This document shows positions 33,676 to 45,345 of a stretch of 64,000 nucleotides of DNA, piece after piece; the stretch's first letter is position 1; every line of letters begins with the position of its first letter. This stretch comes from Hymenoscyphus infarciens. Its lineage: Eukaryota > Ascomycota > Leotiomycetes > Helotiales > Helotiaceae. The position numbers and the translations under genes are program-made. A model generated the notes under the pieces. That model searched no databases. It was not told where the DNA came from and worked only from the letters and a program-made list of their open reading frames with translations. Location of the stretch: the NCBI GenBank assembly GCA_001414345.1, contig LLCB01000012.1:186001-250000 (forward strand), in the 5' to 3' direction.

Positions 33676-36212
33676 ATGTTCAGAAACGCTCTCCGACAGT
33701 CCAGCCGGACGGTGGGCGCAATCTCTGCATCCGGCAGAGTCGCAGCAGTACGTAGCCAGAATGCCATCCCCGACCTCCTCCCTCCAGCTCGAATCCCATC
33801 GAGATTCATCGTAGCCTGCTCCACGAAATCAATTGGCTCGCTGCGATGATGAAGGTGGATGGGAGAGAGCTGTTGATGAAGCTCCCAACAGCTTGACTTC
33901 GTGTTTTTCGGGCTTCGGCTAACCTCAGGTTTCTCCAGGGACGAACCGCAGCACCAGCAGCATTCAACGCAGCATCAAAACAGATCCGAAGCTACGCTTC
34001 CGCCGACAAAGCGTCCCCAACCGAAGTTTCGTCAATCCTCGAGCAAAGAATTAGAGGTGTTAAGGATGAGGCCGGCCTCGCCGAGACTGGGCGTGTCCTG
34101 TCCGTTGGGTACGTCGATCAACATACAAATGCCTCAATGGTCAACACAGACTACATAATGGGTTTATACAAGGGGATAGAGCGCTGATTGGGTTTATAGT
34201 GATGGTATCGCTCGTGTTCACGGTATGAGCAATGTTCAGGCCGAGGAACTTGTCGAGTAAGTTACACGGATTGGGTTCAGAAGATTCACTTGCTGAATAC
34301 ATATAGGTTCGCATCTGGTGTCAAGGGCATGTGCATGAACTTGGAGGCTGGCCAAGTCGGTGTTGTGCTCTTCGGTTCCGATCGTTTGGTCAAGGAGGGT
34401 GAGACCGTTAAGCGTACCGGAGAAATTGTGAGTAAAAGGAGGTGCCAATTGACCTTGCAGCTACTGATAAACTTCACTCACAGGTCGATGTTCCTGTCGG
34501 AATTGAGATGCTCGGTCGTGTCGTTGATGCTCTCGGAAACCCAATTGATGGCAAGGGACCAATCAAGACCACCGAGAAGCGTCGTGCACAATTGAAGGCT
34601 CCAGGTATTTTGCCTAGACGATCCGTCCACCAAGCCGTCCAGACTGGTCTCAAGTCAGTCGACGCCATGGTTCCAATTGGACGTGGTCAGCGTGAGTTGA
34701 TCATTGGCGATCGTCAAACCGGAAAGACTGCCGTTGCTCTCGACGCCATATTGAACCAAAAGCGATGGAACGACGGAAACGACGAGGAGAAGAAGCTCTA
34801 CTGCGTTTACGTTGCTGTTGGACAAAAGCGATCCACCGTTGCCCAGTTGGTCAAGACCCTTGAGGAGAACGACGCCATGAAGTACTCCATCATCGTTGCC
34901 GCCACTGCCTCCGAAGCAGCTCCTCTCCAATATATTGCTCCTTTCACCGGTTTGTCTTTCCCTTTTTTTTGTGGTGTTCCACTCCTTCCCCCAACGTTCC
35001 TTCCTCAACTCCAGTAGACCGGGCTCAGCACCCACCAAGGCGTGGGTGTCCCTGCCCGATATACTAGAATTGAGGAACGCTGCTCAAGTCCTTCTCAATT
35101 CGGGCGGCGTCCAGGCTCCCCCATCACAAGAGTCAATCCGTGCTCGAAACTTCGCTGCCAAAACCAAGAAGGCAAAGAAGTTCTGGTGCTCTCTCTGCCA
35201 ACATGCTGCTACTGGACCTATGCGCCTCGAAAATCACAAGAACTCCGACGGTCACAAGGAGAAGGCAGAGGCTGCTGCAATAGCAGCTCTTTCTTCTCAA
35301 TAACTTTTCTCATGTCACTGATCTATCATTAACTCGACACCTTATGCTAATCTTTTTGGAATCTAGGCTGTTCTATGGGTGAATGGTTCAGAGATAATGG
35401 AAAGCACGCTGTTATCATCTTCGACGATCTTTCCAAGCAAGCCGTCGCATACCGACAAATGTCCCTCCTTCTCCGTCGTCCACCCGGACGTGAGGCTTAC
35501 CCTGGTGATGTTTTCTACCTCCACTCCCGTCTTTTGGAGCGTGCCGCCAAGATGTCCGAGAAGCACGGAGGTGGTTCTTTGACTGCCCTTCCTATCATCG
35601 AGACTCAAGGTGGTGATGTGTCCGCATACATTCCAACAAACGTTATTTCCATTACCGATGGACAAATTTTCTTGGAGGCCGAGCTTTTCTACAAGGGAGT
35701 GCGACCAGCCATTAACGTCGGTCTTTCTGTGTCCCGTGTCGGTTCCGCTGCCCAACTTAAGGCAATGAAGCAAGTCGCTGGTTCATTGAAGCTTTTCTTG
35801 GCTCAATACCGTGAGGTCGCTGCTTTCGCCCAATTCGGTTCCGATTTGGATGCCGCAACAAAACAAACTCTTAACCGTGGTGAACGTGTAAGTTTTCCCC
35901 GTCTCTACTACTGTAGATACTCGAACCCAGGCTAATCGTTTTATTTTACAGTTGACCGAGCTCCTCAAGCAAAAGCAATACTCACCTATGGCTGTCAACG
36001 AAATGGTTCCTCTCATCTACGCTGGTGTTAACGGTCACTTGGATACCGTCCCTGTTGCCAAGATCCTCACCTGGGAGGCTGACTTCATCTCACACTTGAA
36101 GACCAACGAAGCCGATCTTTTGGCCACAATTGATAAGGAAGGTGCTTTGAGCAAGGATTTGGAAGCAAGATTGAAGGATGTTGTTGTCACCTTCACCAAG
36201 AGCTTCGTATAA
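33676..36212 (+). CDS. atp1: Mitochondrial F1Fo ATP synthase subunit alpha
   Basis: Seven exons (33676-33747, 33939-34108, 34200-34256, 34307-34427, 34484-34949, 35367-35887, 35952-36212) keep frame throughout and encode 555 residues, the standard length. The first ~35 residues, rich in Arg, Ser and Ala, are the mitochondrial targeting peptide, followed by mature sequence around [20 protein letters not shown]. The P-loop GDRQTGKT is at 215-222, and the family signature [17 protein letters not shown] lies in exon 6. The alpha subunit forms the F1 hexamer with beta in the matrix; its nucleotide site is non-catalytic. Introns 1-4 and 6 are about 50-190 nt. Intron 5 (34950-35366) is 417 nt and contains an unrelated zinc-finger-like frame. 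Exon phases at its borders (G before, GC after) restore the invariant GCSMGEW, so the long intron call is firm. Confidence 0.97.
35016..35303 (+). other. Zinc-finger-like open frame nested in intron 5 of atp1
   Basis: Inside the 417-nt intron is a stop-free frame of about 96 codons. It contains [20 protein letters not shown], then a CSLC...ENHKNSDGH pattern, i.e. C-x2-C-x12-H-x5-H. This is the U1/JAZ-like C2H2 zinc finger spacing, followed by KEKAEAAA and a TAA at 35301. It is on the sense strand but not in phase with exon 5, even if the plausible internal acceptor CTCCAG ending at 35014 is used. It could be an exon fragment captured from another gene, an alternative terminal exon expressed from another start, or a nested gene. 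Sense-strand coding character is visible; expression is not. Confidence 0.5.
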
Positions 36213-38087
36213 GGAGGGAAAATTACTATGCTACTCCGTCTATCTTCTCTTTTGTTTTTAGCATGGTTCCACACCGGAACGGTCTGTATTGAATGTGGTG
36301 GATGGGGTAGTTGGTGCTACTAGGGAGGATGGTAGATAGTGTGAGGCTGTAAAATAGAGGCTGAAGGATTTTGAAAGTTAATTAATTCGTCTTTTTCCCG
36401 TGAAGTGACATTGTTTGCTGAATATTTCGCCCATCGGTCTTTCATGTGCCTGGCTCGTAACTGCCAAGTGGCTTGAATTTCTTCGGAGCATGCTCGTGGT
36501 GGACATTACGTTTACCAAATATTTCGGGAAAAAACACCTCTAATAGTCGAGATTGTTCCAAGTATTTAGCATAATTACTTGCATTGCCCTAGAAAGTTTG
36601 AACAACGATCTAGGGAGGCAGGTACGAACTTAAAGTATTTACTGCTGCTTCCAATGCTCATGGCGAGGCGTGTTGGTCTTTAAGAAAGCATGAAGGTTTT
36701 CTTTACTAATATGAAACCATATATATGATGTGTTTCTCCAAGTGGGGTTAGAGGTAATTGGTTTGGTATCTACTTCGTGAAATTGGGTGAAGAAAGAGGG
36801 GATCGATTATTTGGGCCACGACTTAGTATAACTTATGCACAAGGAAAGGACTACTCGGTCGCTAACACGACACTATCGTTAATAAAGTTGTGTACACTAA
36901 GTTAGACTTATATTTATTATAAAGTCTATATATAACTTAATTTAATTCTAACTCTAGTAAGCAACAACGCTTTATGATTTTTAAAACAGATAATATATTC
37001 TGATACATTATCTTTATAGATTTATTATATTAATTAATAAAAATAAAAAGTTATTATTATAATAACTCCTCTATAGAGTTATAGCTGCATAGTTGGTAGG
37101 GCGAGAGATATTGTAGCTGGACCACTTTTTCCGTAGCTTCCACTAATTACAAAACGTGGCCCAAATAATCGTACCTAGAAAGACAACTTGTTGTGGCATT
37201 TTGTCTAGGTGGATACTCTGTTTTCTTCGAGAAGGTTACTTTTTTAACCTTTATGTTTTATTGACAGAGGGGTTTCTTTTCTCTAGACTGCTTTTACTGT
37301 TGAAAGACTTGGGGAGTTGGGGGTTTTCTAGATTTTCATTGAAGATGTTTTGGTTATTTTATGGATTTTTATGGAATCTTTCATCTAGACTTCTGATATA
37401 CGGTGATTGTCCTAGCTTTAGAGTAGAAGTAGTGTTTAAACTTGCAGGTTAGAATAACGACGGGCGCCTGTTCAGTGGTATGCCTAATGACTTTTGTAAG
37501 AACGGTGTCAAATATAGTCTAGATGTTAATAGGGTATTGATGAAGGGCTGTTCTTGTCTTTTCTAGGGTTTATTTGGAGTCTAAGTGAGTCCATATGTGG
37601 CCCTATATTTTTCTTCGGCAGTAAAGATTTACGTGGGAACTGGGGTTTTTATTTTACATAAATGGAGTAAATGATGTTTGAAAACCTGCATCTGCTTGCT
37701 TTTCGTATGGTCAAAGGAAGTTCAGTGGCCATTTGAGATTCGTTGCCCAGCCAGCCCTCGTTGTTTCAACGTTATAAGCCAAATGTATTCTGAACATATT
37801 TTTGGGTTACTGTTCTAGATTGTTCTAAGCGTTCAAACAATCATTTCAAATGTCCGAAAACGTTTAGGCTGATGGAAATTAAGTTATAAAGTCTTGCACT
37901 GTCCATCGCGTGTGTAAGTATCTATATAAATTAAAAAAAGTTCTCAAGGTGGAAACTCATTACTCGCACATGTTAAAATAAATTATTCTATAATTAGAAA
38001 GCATAATTATGTAACATATTGCAATAAGAGCTGCAAGCGACGGAAGCCTTTGGTCGCCCTTCTTCGGCTTTTTCGAGCTTTGCAAGG
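36213..38087. other. Intergenic region with a short RIP-like AT-rich patch
   Basis: 36213-36830 is the 3' flank of atp1. 36840-37090 is AT-rich, TpA-dominated sequence that looks like a RIP-mutated repeat remnant. 37090-38087 has short frames only, one of 98 codons at 37156-37452 being hydrophobic and without support. Confidence 0.4.
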
Positions 38088-38098
38088 TATATAAATAG
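38088..38098 (+). promoter_or_regulatory. TATA box upstream of the NACHT-ankyrin gene
   Basis: TATATAAATAG, a near-perfect TATA box match, lies 219 bases before the ATG at 38317 and is followed by pyrimidine-rich leader sequence. A strong TATA box fits an inducible gene; that is inference only. Confidence 0.5.
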
Positions 38099-38316
38099 AA
38101 GTGTAGAGCTGAAGCTGCTGCTGCAAACTTAGCGACCCAATAGATATACTCGCCAAGACGCGGGATGCGCAGCCTTGATCTTCAGATGCTCTTCTTACGA
38201 GACTCTGCCCTTATTGTAATTATTCCTTCCTCATTTCTCGTCTCAATCTACGACCGGTGATGGCACCCTACATCTATTAGACCGCGGCGGGTATTTACAA
38301 GCTCGGCAGCTCCATC

Positions 38317-41300
38317 ATGGCAGACGACCAAATCTCACGAAATATCAGATCCTTTCGCGACAACGAGCCCCTCTACCAGTCGATAAAAGACGAAATAGAC
38401 AGCTTTTCTGAAGTATTGGGGCAAAAGGGAATTCGACATATATGGGAATCAAGAGTCAAAACACCAGAAAGCCTTGAGGGAAAGCTACGCAAGCGACAGA
38501 AAGAGGGCAAGAGTGGTCTTAGCGGCATTGCAGATCTGGTTGGCGGGAGAATTGTGTTATTGAAGTCAAAGGACTCAGACACCGTCGCGGCTTTGATCAA
38601 GGAGAACTTCGAGCTTGAAGAAGACCCGATACAGCACCCCACCTCCAAAGAGCATAGTGAGCGACTAGGCCAACGGTTTCGTGGGTACGATGGACTCCAC
38701 TTCCGATTTCGCCTCAAAGAGAAACCGAAGTCAGACGTTGTTGTTGAAATACAAGTCGTTCACATCATCATGTGGCTTTATTATCAAGTCGAACATGATT
38801 TGGGCTACAAGGGGGGCCAGAATTCGAGAGAGCTCGAACACGTGCTGGAAAACTTGAAAGGGTTATCGAATTTAAACGCTTCTGCGTTTGAACAATTTGA
38901 GGAGGTTTTGGGAAAGGGGGGGTTGGAAGGAGGCAGAATTGAAGTCACGGGCCCTTTTACCTTGGAGAAACGAGCTGTTGCAAGCCAGATTCAGGTCTTT
39001 CTAGAGAACCATGACTTGTTGGAAACAACATTGAGTAGGTGCAAAATGATTTTGAAATTGAGCTAATATAGTAACGTAAACTAGGAAAAGAGCGACAAGC
39101 CTTGTTCAACTGGATATCCAAGCTTCAGCCCAAGCAAAATCATAAAACAATGGGGAAAGATTTCATGGCGGGTTCGGGGGAGTGGTTGCTAGGTAACACT
39201 TACTTCCAAAAGTGGATAGAACAAAATGAGTCCTCTATACTGTGGCTACATGGCATCCGTACGGATTCCCCTCTGCGCAATAGGAAAGCACTGTCTAACT
39301 TTGCGTAGCTGGCTCGGGGAAGAGTAAGCTTGTGTAGAAGATTCTACCCGAATTATCTTACAAGTGCTAACATCCTTAGATATTCGGTCATTCAACGCCT
39401 CACCAACGAAAAGACACAAAATCCTTCGGCTCCGCCACTTGCGTTTTTCTACTCTGCACGCAATGTATCTGAACCCGAGCGTTCCGACCCGGATGAGATT
39501 ATGCGAAGTATTTTGAAACAGCTATGCTGCACAAAAGTTGATATGCCCGTCAGAGAGCCGCTGGCAACTAGGTATAGAGAGTTAAAAATAGAAAGCCATG
39601 ATGAGGGCTTCGAGGAACCACCTAGGCTCACTTGTGGCGAGTGTGTTGATCTCATTGTTTCTCTGTTGGAATCCAGCCCACTCATAATCGTTCTTGATGC
39701 TCTAGATGAGTGCGATCACGCTCGACGGCACGAACTACTTCTGGCTTTCGATAAGATCATCCAGAATTCAGCAAGTGTTGTAAAGATATTTGTGTCTAGT
39801 CGTGACGATGGAGATATCGTTTGTCATTTGGAAAATTCACCAAACATATATATCAAAGTCAGAGACAACCACAATGATATTGAGCGTTTCGTTTTATCGG
39901 TGGTGAAACAATCTATTGCGGAGAAGAGGTTACTTAAAGGAAAGGTAGCAGATCAGCTGAGAGCACGGATTACGGGAATTCTTGTGGAAAAATCACAAGG
40001 GATGTAGGTAATGCTGTGAAATTTTTGGTGACGAAGTTGCTCATTTTTCCTTAGGTTTCGGTGGGTTAGTCTTCAGATCCAGAATTTATGCGATCCTCAA
40101 CGGATCAAGCACGAAAGGGATGTCATTGAAGAACTTGGGAGACTGCCTAAGACTTTAAATGATTCCTACGAGATCACCTATCGAAGGATACAAGATGCGG
40201 CATCTACAAGTCGTCGCGTTGCAGAGCTCGCGATGACATGGTTGCTATGCGCACTGCGTCCCCTGAGTACACAGGAGTTTGTTACTGCCGTATCCGTCGA
40301 CATCACCGCAGTGGATCCGAAGAAATTATACGTCACTCTGAGCTCATCGCAGCTGTTGGACATTTGCTGCAACATGGTTGTTTTAGACGAAGAAATGGAT
40401 GTCTTTCGATTCGCACATTTATCCGTGCAAGAATATTTCGAAGGAAGAAGAGAGTTCGGCAGGGTTGCGATAAATTACACAGCTATGGAAATATGCACTC
40501 TGATCTGCCATCTTCAACTTAGAACATATCTAGCGTCGTATCGGCTGGCAATCACCCCGCTGCGGTTCATCGATTATGCAATTATATTCTGGCCTGTTCA
40601 TTGCACAGCTGTTGGCAACGAATTGGAATCGAGACTCAAAGATAGGATAATTGGGCTCATCTCCTCGAGCTTCGCGGCGTGGGTATCAGCTGCGAGGATG
40701 GCTGCAAGGCGCGTGGATCCTATAACTTACGAGAAACTCACAACCCCAAACATGTATGATATTCCATCAACGCCCGTGTCTTTTGTTTCCTGTTTTGGAT
40801 TACTTTGGCTTTTAGAGTCTGGGATTGTTGAGTCTTCGTGGAACAAAGAAGACACAAATTCCAGTCCTCTGGAGGTCGCAGCAAAATACGGGCGAAAAGA
40901 GATGGTAATTTTTTTACTTGGAAAAAATGAGTTTGTAAACAAAAACCGAATTCTTGAGAATTCACTTTCACTGGCCATATCGCAAGGACAGCTAGAGATT
41001 GTAGAGCTGCTGCTGCTCCGAGACGACATTGATTTGAACTGCGCGAGTTACCGCTACTCCACTCTATCCTGTGCCTGTACAGTTGGAGCGCTGGAAATCG
41101 TCAAGCTACTACTACAAAAAAAGGAGGTCACTGTCAATAACGGAAGACCTTTGGTTAGAGCTTGCGAGGAGGGACACTTGGAAATCGTTGAATTACTACT
41201 TCAAAGAGACGATATTGATGTAAACTCCAAGGACGAAATGGGCTGTAGCCCATTACTAATTGCCTCTGCGAAAGAGGACCTGGAACTCGTTGCATTACTG

Positions 41301-41588
41301 CTCCAGCACAAGGATATTGAAATAAATGCTACGGATAAAAGAGGCCGTACACCCTTATCAATAGCTTCTGACAAAGGAAATCTGCAATTAGTTATGCTGC
41401 TACTCCAAGAGGAGGATATTGACATAAATTTCGCAGACAAAGACGGTTACACGCCGTTGTCTTTTGCAGCAGGGGGAGGCCAGCCAGAAGTCTATAATCT
41501 ATTGCTTGGAATCCCTGGCATCGTCAAGGATATTAAACTACCACCGAGAGAACCATTGTATTCTGACGAAGATGGAACATTGGATTAG
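38317..41588 (+). CDS. NLR-like protein: RelA/SpoT-like domain, NACHT NTPase, ankyrin repeats
   Basis: Five exons (38317-39034, 39085-39258, 39309-39333, 39380-40003, 40055-41588) join in frame to 1024 residues. Residues ~35-175 match the RelA/SpoT synthetase fold. They contain SRVKTPESLEGKLRKR (45-60, ATP-site basic motif), DLVGGRIV (Asp73), RGYDGLHFRF (Tyr124, His128), VVVEIQ (Glu144) and HDLGYK (160-165), so the expected catalytic residues are all present. A linker QALFNWISKL then SGEWLLGNTYFQKWIE leads to a NACHT domain. Its Walker A is GIPGSGKS (296-303), rebuilt by splicing, and its Walker B is LIIVLDALDECD (407-418). About seven ankyrin repeats follow (~780-1010; for example GHLEIVELLLQRDDIDVN). 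NACHT-ankyrin proteins act in fungal self/non-self recognition and programmed cell death. The N-terminal domain would be the effector, possibly making a (p)ppGpp-like nucleotide. That activity is inferred, not shown. Confidence 0.9.
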
Positions 41589-41719
41589 GATTATGGGGAA
41601 TCTAAGTATAGGGGAGGCGATGACCTCTAGGAAAAAGCGACCGTGTATCCTTTCACGTTGAATACATAGGCTGTCACTTTTCTTTTTCCATCTTCAAACG
41701 TCTAAAGATATCCCTTCCA

Positions 41720-41940
41720 AGTTTGATTTGTACATTTAAAAACGTGCACGATTTTACTCCACTTTTCGATGAAAGCAGCACTTTAAACCAGTGCACCTAC
41801 TGCAATGAGCTTGATGCCACTACACAAACCCACTTTCTAAGCCATTGGGCCTCAAAAAGTGACCACTTTTACCCATTTTTGAGTGCACGTTTGGATATGC
41901 ACGTTTTAAACTTTAAAGGTGTAAATTCCAATCAGCAACC
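41720..41940. repeat. Short inverted-repeat element (MITE-like), tentative
   Basis: TTTAAAAACGTGCAC near 41736-41750 is mirrored by TGCACGTTTTAAA near 41899-41911. Further partly matching inner segments (CACTTTTCG and AAAAAGTGACCACTTTTACC) lie between them. The unit of about 180-200 bases could fold on itself. It sits between the NLR stop codon and the AT-rich island. No target duplication was identified. Confidence 0.4.
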
Positions 41941-41989
41941 AGACGCCTACTAAGTTGGGCTAACAACGTCACCTTCTACTACTCTATCA

Positions 41990-44280
41990 CTTGACAGAGC
42001 TCTAGCTAATACTAGTTATACCTCACTCGAGTCAATTACAGGTATATATACTTTTGCTAGATCTATTCCACTCATAAACCACTTGCGCTATTATCTGCAC
42101 TAGTTGAAGAGGCTCGGCTTTATTTTCGCGTAAAGCAGCGAGGAGAATATTATCTAGGAAGAATATCAGTAGTCTGCATTTTTCTTCTTCTCGTCTAACA
42201 CCTACTTACGCCTAGAGGCAACACAATCGAGTAGTAGTGGAGTATGACCTATTTGCTATATAAGAGTTCTGTAATCATTTGCTATACAACTAAATAATAT
42301 CTAGACGTTTTGAAAGAAGATAAATCTATTATTAGTTTGAGACTTACGAAAAACAGATAGAGTTATAGTTCTAATTATCGGTGTAGCAAGCTAGATAAAG
42401 GAGCTCTAATTAGTTTAAGCACACTCTACGTACGAACCTTGAATATAAGCTTTATTCCTAGGAATTCAAACTATATACTTGAAAATTAACTATATATATA
42501 TAGAATTCAGAATCACTTACTACTTATAAATTTACTAAAAACTAACTCAAGTTTTATATATTTTCCTTTCTATTCTCGTATATCTTTATAATATTACTAT
42601 CTGAAAAATAGAAATATAAAGTATCTTAGTTATAGACGCTTTTTTTATTAGCTCTCTCTTTTTACTCTTAGCTACTCTCTCTATACTCTGCTCTAATTAT
42701 CTCTAATCTACTAATTATAGCTACGGATCTAAAAAGAGCTATATAGCGCTTAAGAGACTTACTTATTATCTTATATTTAAAAAGCTTTACTAAAAGAGTA
42801 GTTATTTTAGTATATATTAGCTTATAATATTAGTATATCTACTTCTACTACTTCTACTATTACTTTTATACTCTTTTATTCTTCTTTCTACTTAATATAT
42901 CTTATCTAAGATATTATAAAACTAATACTACTTCTAATACTAAAAAGTCTACTAAAAAAGCTTTAAAAGCTACTAAAAAAGCTTTTAAAAAGAAGATCTC
43001 TTAGGTATAGCTTAAAAGTAATACTCTATTTATCTCTATACTTAGTATATAACTTCTGCTAAAAGAGTATTCTATTAGTATAGAATATAAAGAAATAAAC
43101 TTTTAAGTAAATTACTCTATCTATCTTATTATAATAGCTTACTACTCTGAATTACTAGTATTTATAAAACTACTAATTTCTATAAACTAAGAGTATAAAT
43201 TACTAATACTTATATAACTAAAAGTACTAAAGATATTAATATCTAATATTAATATATAAAAAAATTAAAGTTCGAATATTATATAGTTAGCTTTTTAGCT
43301 CTTATTATTTAGTATTAGCTATATTAGATAAGACTTAGTTATTATTATTATTAGACCTTAGTAGTTTCTAATCTCTTATATATAGATACTTATAATTAGT
43401 ATAGAAGAGAGATAGTTTTTTCTTTTCTTCTATATTAGAGCTTAGTATTTATATATATTATTCTACCTCGAATATACTATTATATATCTCTTTATTAGTA
43501 GTATATATTTCGTACTATTATAATATAAAGACTTTTTAAAAGTAGTATAATATATATTTATTTATTATCTAATTATTTAGATAATATATTTAGTAATTGT
43601 TTAGCTTATATATCTAATATCGTAGAGCTAGTATTTAGTCTTAGATTAGTATACTAGCGTAAGTAAAGAAGATAAGATTTACTAGAATATATTCTAATTA
43701 TTATAGTTTTAGTAATAATAGAATAATAATCTTTTCTTAGTAAGAATAATCTTTTATATAAAAATTAGATTATATTACTAAATAATCTAGCTTAAGAAAT
43801 ATATAAGCTAAACGAATTAGTATATATTAAAGTATTAAATATATTAAATTATCTAGTAGTTTTATAACGCCTTTTTAGTAGTATATATACTAAACTATTC
43901 AAAAAATATACTAGCTAAATAGGCTCTAAATAAAGAGATAGAAAGAATTATAAGCTATTAAATAATCTCTTTTCTCTTTTAAATAGCTTAAATTTAGCTT
44001 TTACTCTCTTAGTACTTCTAAATTAGTTTAGTAGTATTATAGTTTAAAGCTACTTAGGTTTTAGTCTAAAACTATCTTAAATAAGAGTAGTTCCTAACTA
44101 GACTACTAAATACGTCTATATATAGAGTTTAAGAATAGCTAAAAGAATAGTATATATAAATACTTACTAGCCTTTATAGAATAACTAAGAGTAATATATT
44201 AAACTTAATAAAGAAGAAGAAGAGAAAGTAAAGAGAGATAATAGTAGTAGACTATATTTTAAGCCTAGTTCTTTAGAATA
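41990..44280. other. RIP-mutated AT-rich repeat sequence, left part of the transposon island
   Basis: Extremely TA-rich sequence with stops in all frames and few CpA/TpG dinucleotides. It is the older DNA into which the copia element inserted, since its last bases (GAATA, 44276-44280) are duplicated after that element. I cannot assign the original element type. Confidence 0.7.
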
Positions 44281-44450
44281 TGTCGGTATATATTTAAGAG
44301 TAAATAGCGATTCGGATTAGTATACGTGAGCACACGTGCTTCTTACTTAAGAGCTACTTAAGTAAGTATTATAGCTAGCTTTACTTAGTATATACGAACG
44401 ATAATATAACTCTTTTTATATTGCTTTTATAACTATAAGTTATACTAATA
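44281..44450 (+). repeat. Left LTR of the copia element
   Basis: 170 bases. By hand comparison it differs from the right LTR at 21 positions, 20 of them transitions, as expected of RIP rather than neutral drift. Its last bases (AATA) differ from the right LTR's AACA by one such change. Confidence 0.93.
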
Positions 44451-45279
44451 CTAATTAGTAGACGTATAGATTAGATTAGATACTTAGTTACTTTATATAT
44501 TTCTACTATAGATATACTTATATAAAAGTAAACTCGATATTACTAGTAGACTCCTCTTCTCTAATCGTGACTTCTTCTACTGTTTAATAACTTTAATAAT
44601 ATATTATAAACGCTTCTTAAGATAAGAAGTGCTAATTATAAATACTAACCCCCTTTTATCTACTAAGACAATTTATACTCTCTAAGACACCTATTTACCT
44701 AAAACCCGAATTCTCTTTTACTTACTAAGTAGAGTATAAACGGACTTTTAATAATATCTAAATTTAATTTAAATAATAATAATACTTATAATATAATAGA
44801 CTTACTAATATTAATTCTAATAACTTTAGAAGCTTTAACTTCGATACTAACTTTAGTACTAAAACAGGCTCTAAAGCTAGTACTAAAGCTAAAGTCGATA
44901 TAGATAGAAGAGACGATTTTTGCTACTAAAAGAGAAGAGGAGTATACTAAAGAAGAGAACGAAGACCTTCTTTTTTAAGACGAATTTTAAGTAGACTTTA
45001 AAAGATAGGATTAAGATAAATTCGCTAAAATCTACTAATCTACTGCTACTAAGTTATAACGAATACTTTATAGAAGAGGTATATAGGTTAAGATAGATAG
45101 ATATAAGATACTTATATCTTAAGTACTATATAATACTACTACTAAGGTTAACTAAACTAAGTAGTTAGACAAAGAATTAAAAGATATAGTATTAAGAGAA
45201 GCTAGTACTAAAGACTTTAGTTCCTTTTATAAATATATAATAGAATATGCTAAAAGATAATAAAAGCTATAGTAATAAT

Positions 45280-45345
45280 AACTATAACCTCTATAACCTC
45301 TATAACCTCTATAACCTCTATAATAATAACCTCTAGCTGAAAATA
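45280..45345 (+). repeat. 9-bp tandem repeat inside the copia Gag region
   Basis: Five near-perfect copies of ATAACCTCT lie head to tail, then trail into ATA repeats. In the mutated Gag frame this would have been a Gln/Pro-type repeat; that is a guess from RIP reversal logic. Confidence 0.6.

Noticed and set aside
35015..35093. Splicing atp1 exon 5 to the internal CTCCAG acceptor to make an ATP synthase-zinc finger fusion
   Set aside because: The phase does not match the zinc-finger frame and leads to an early stop.
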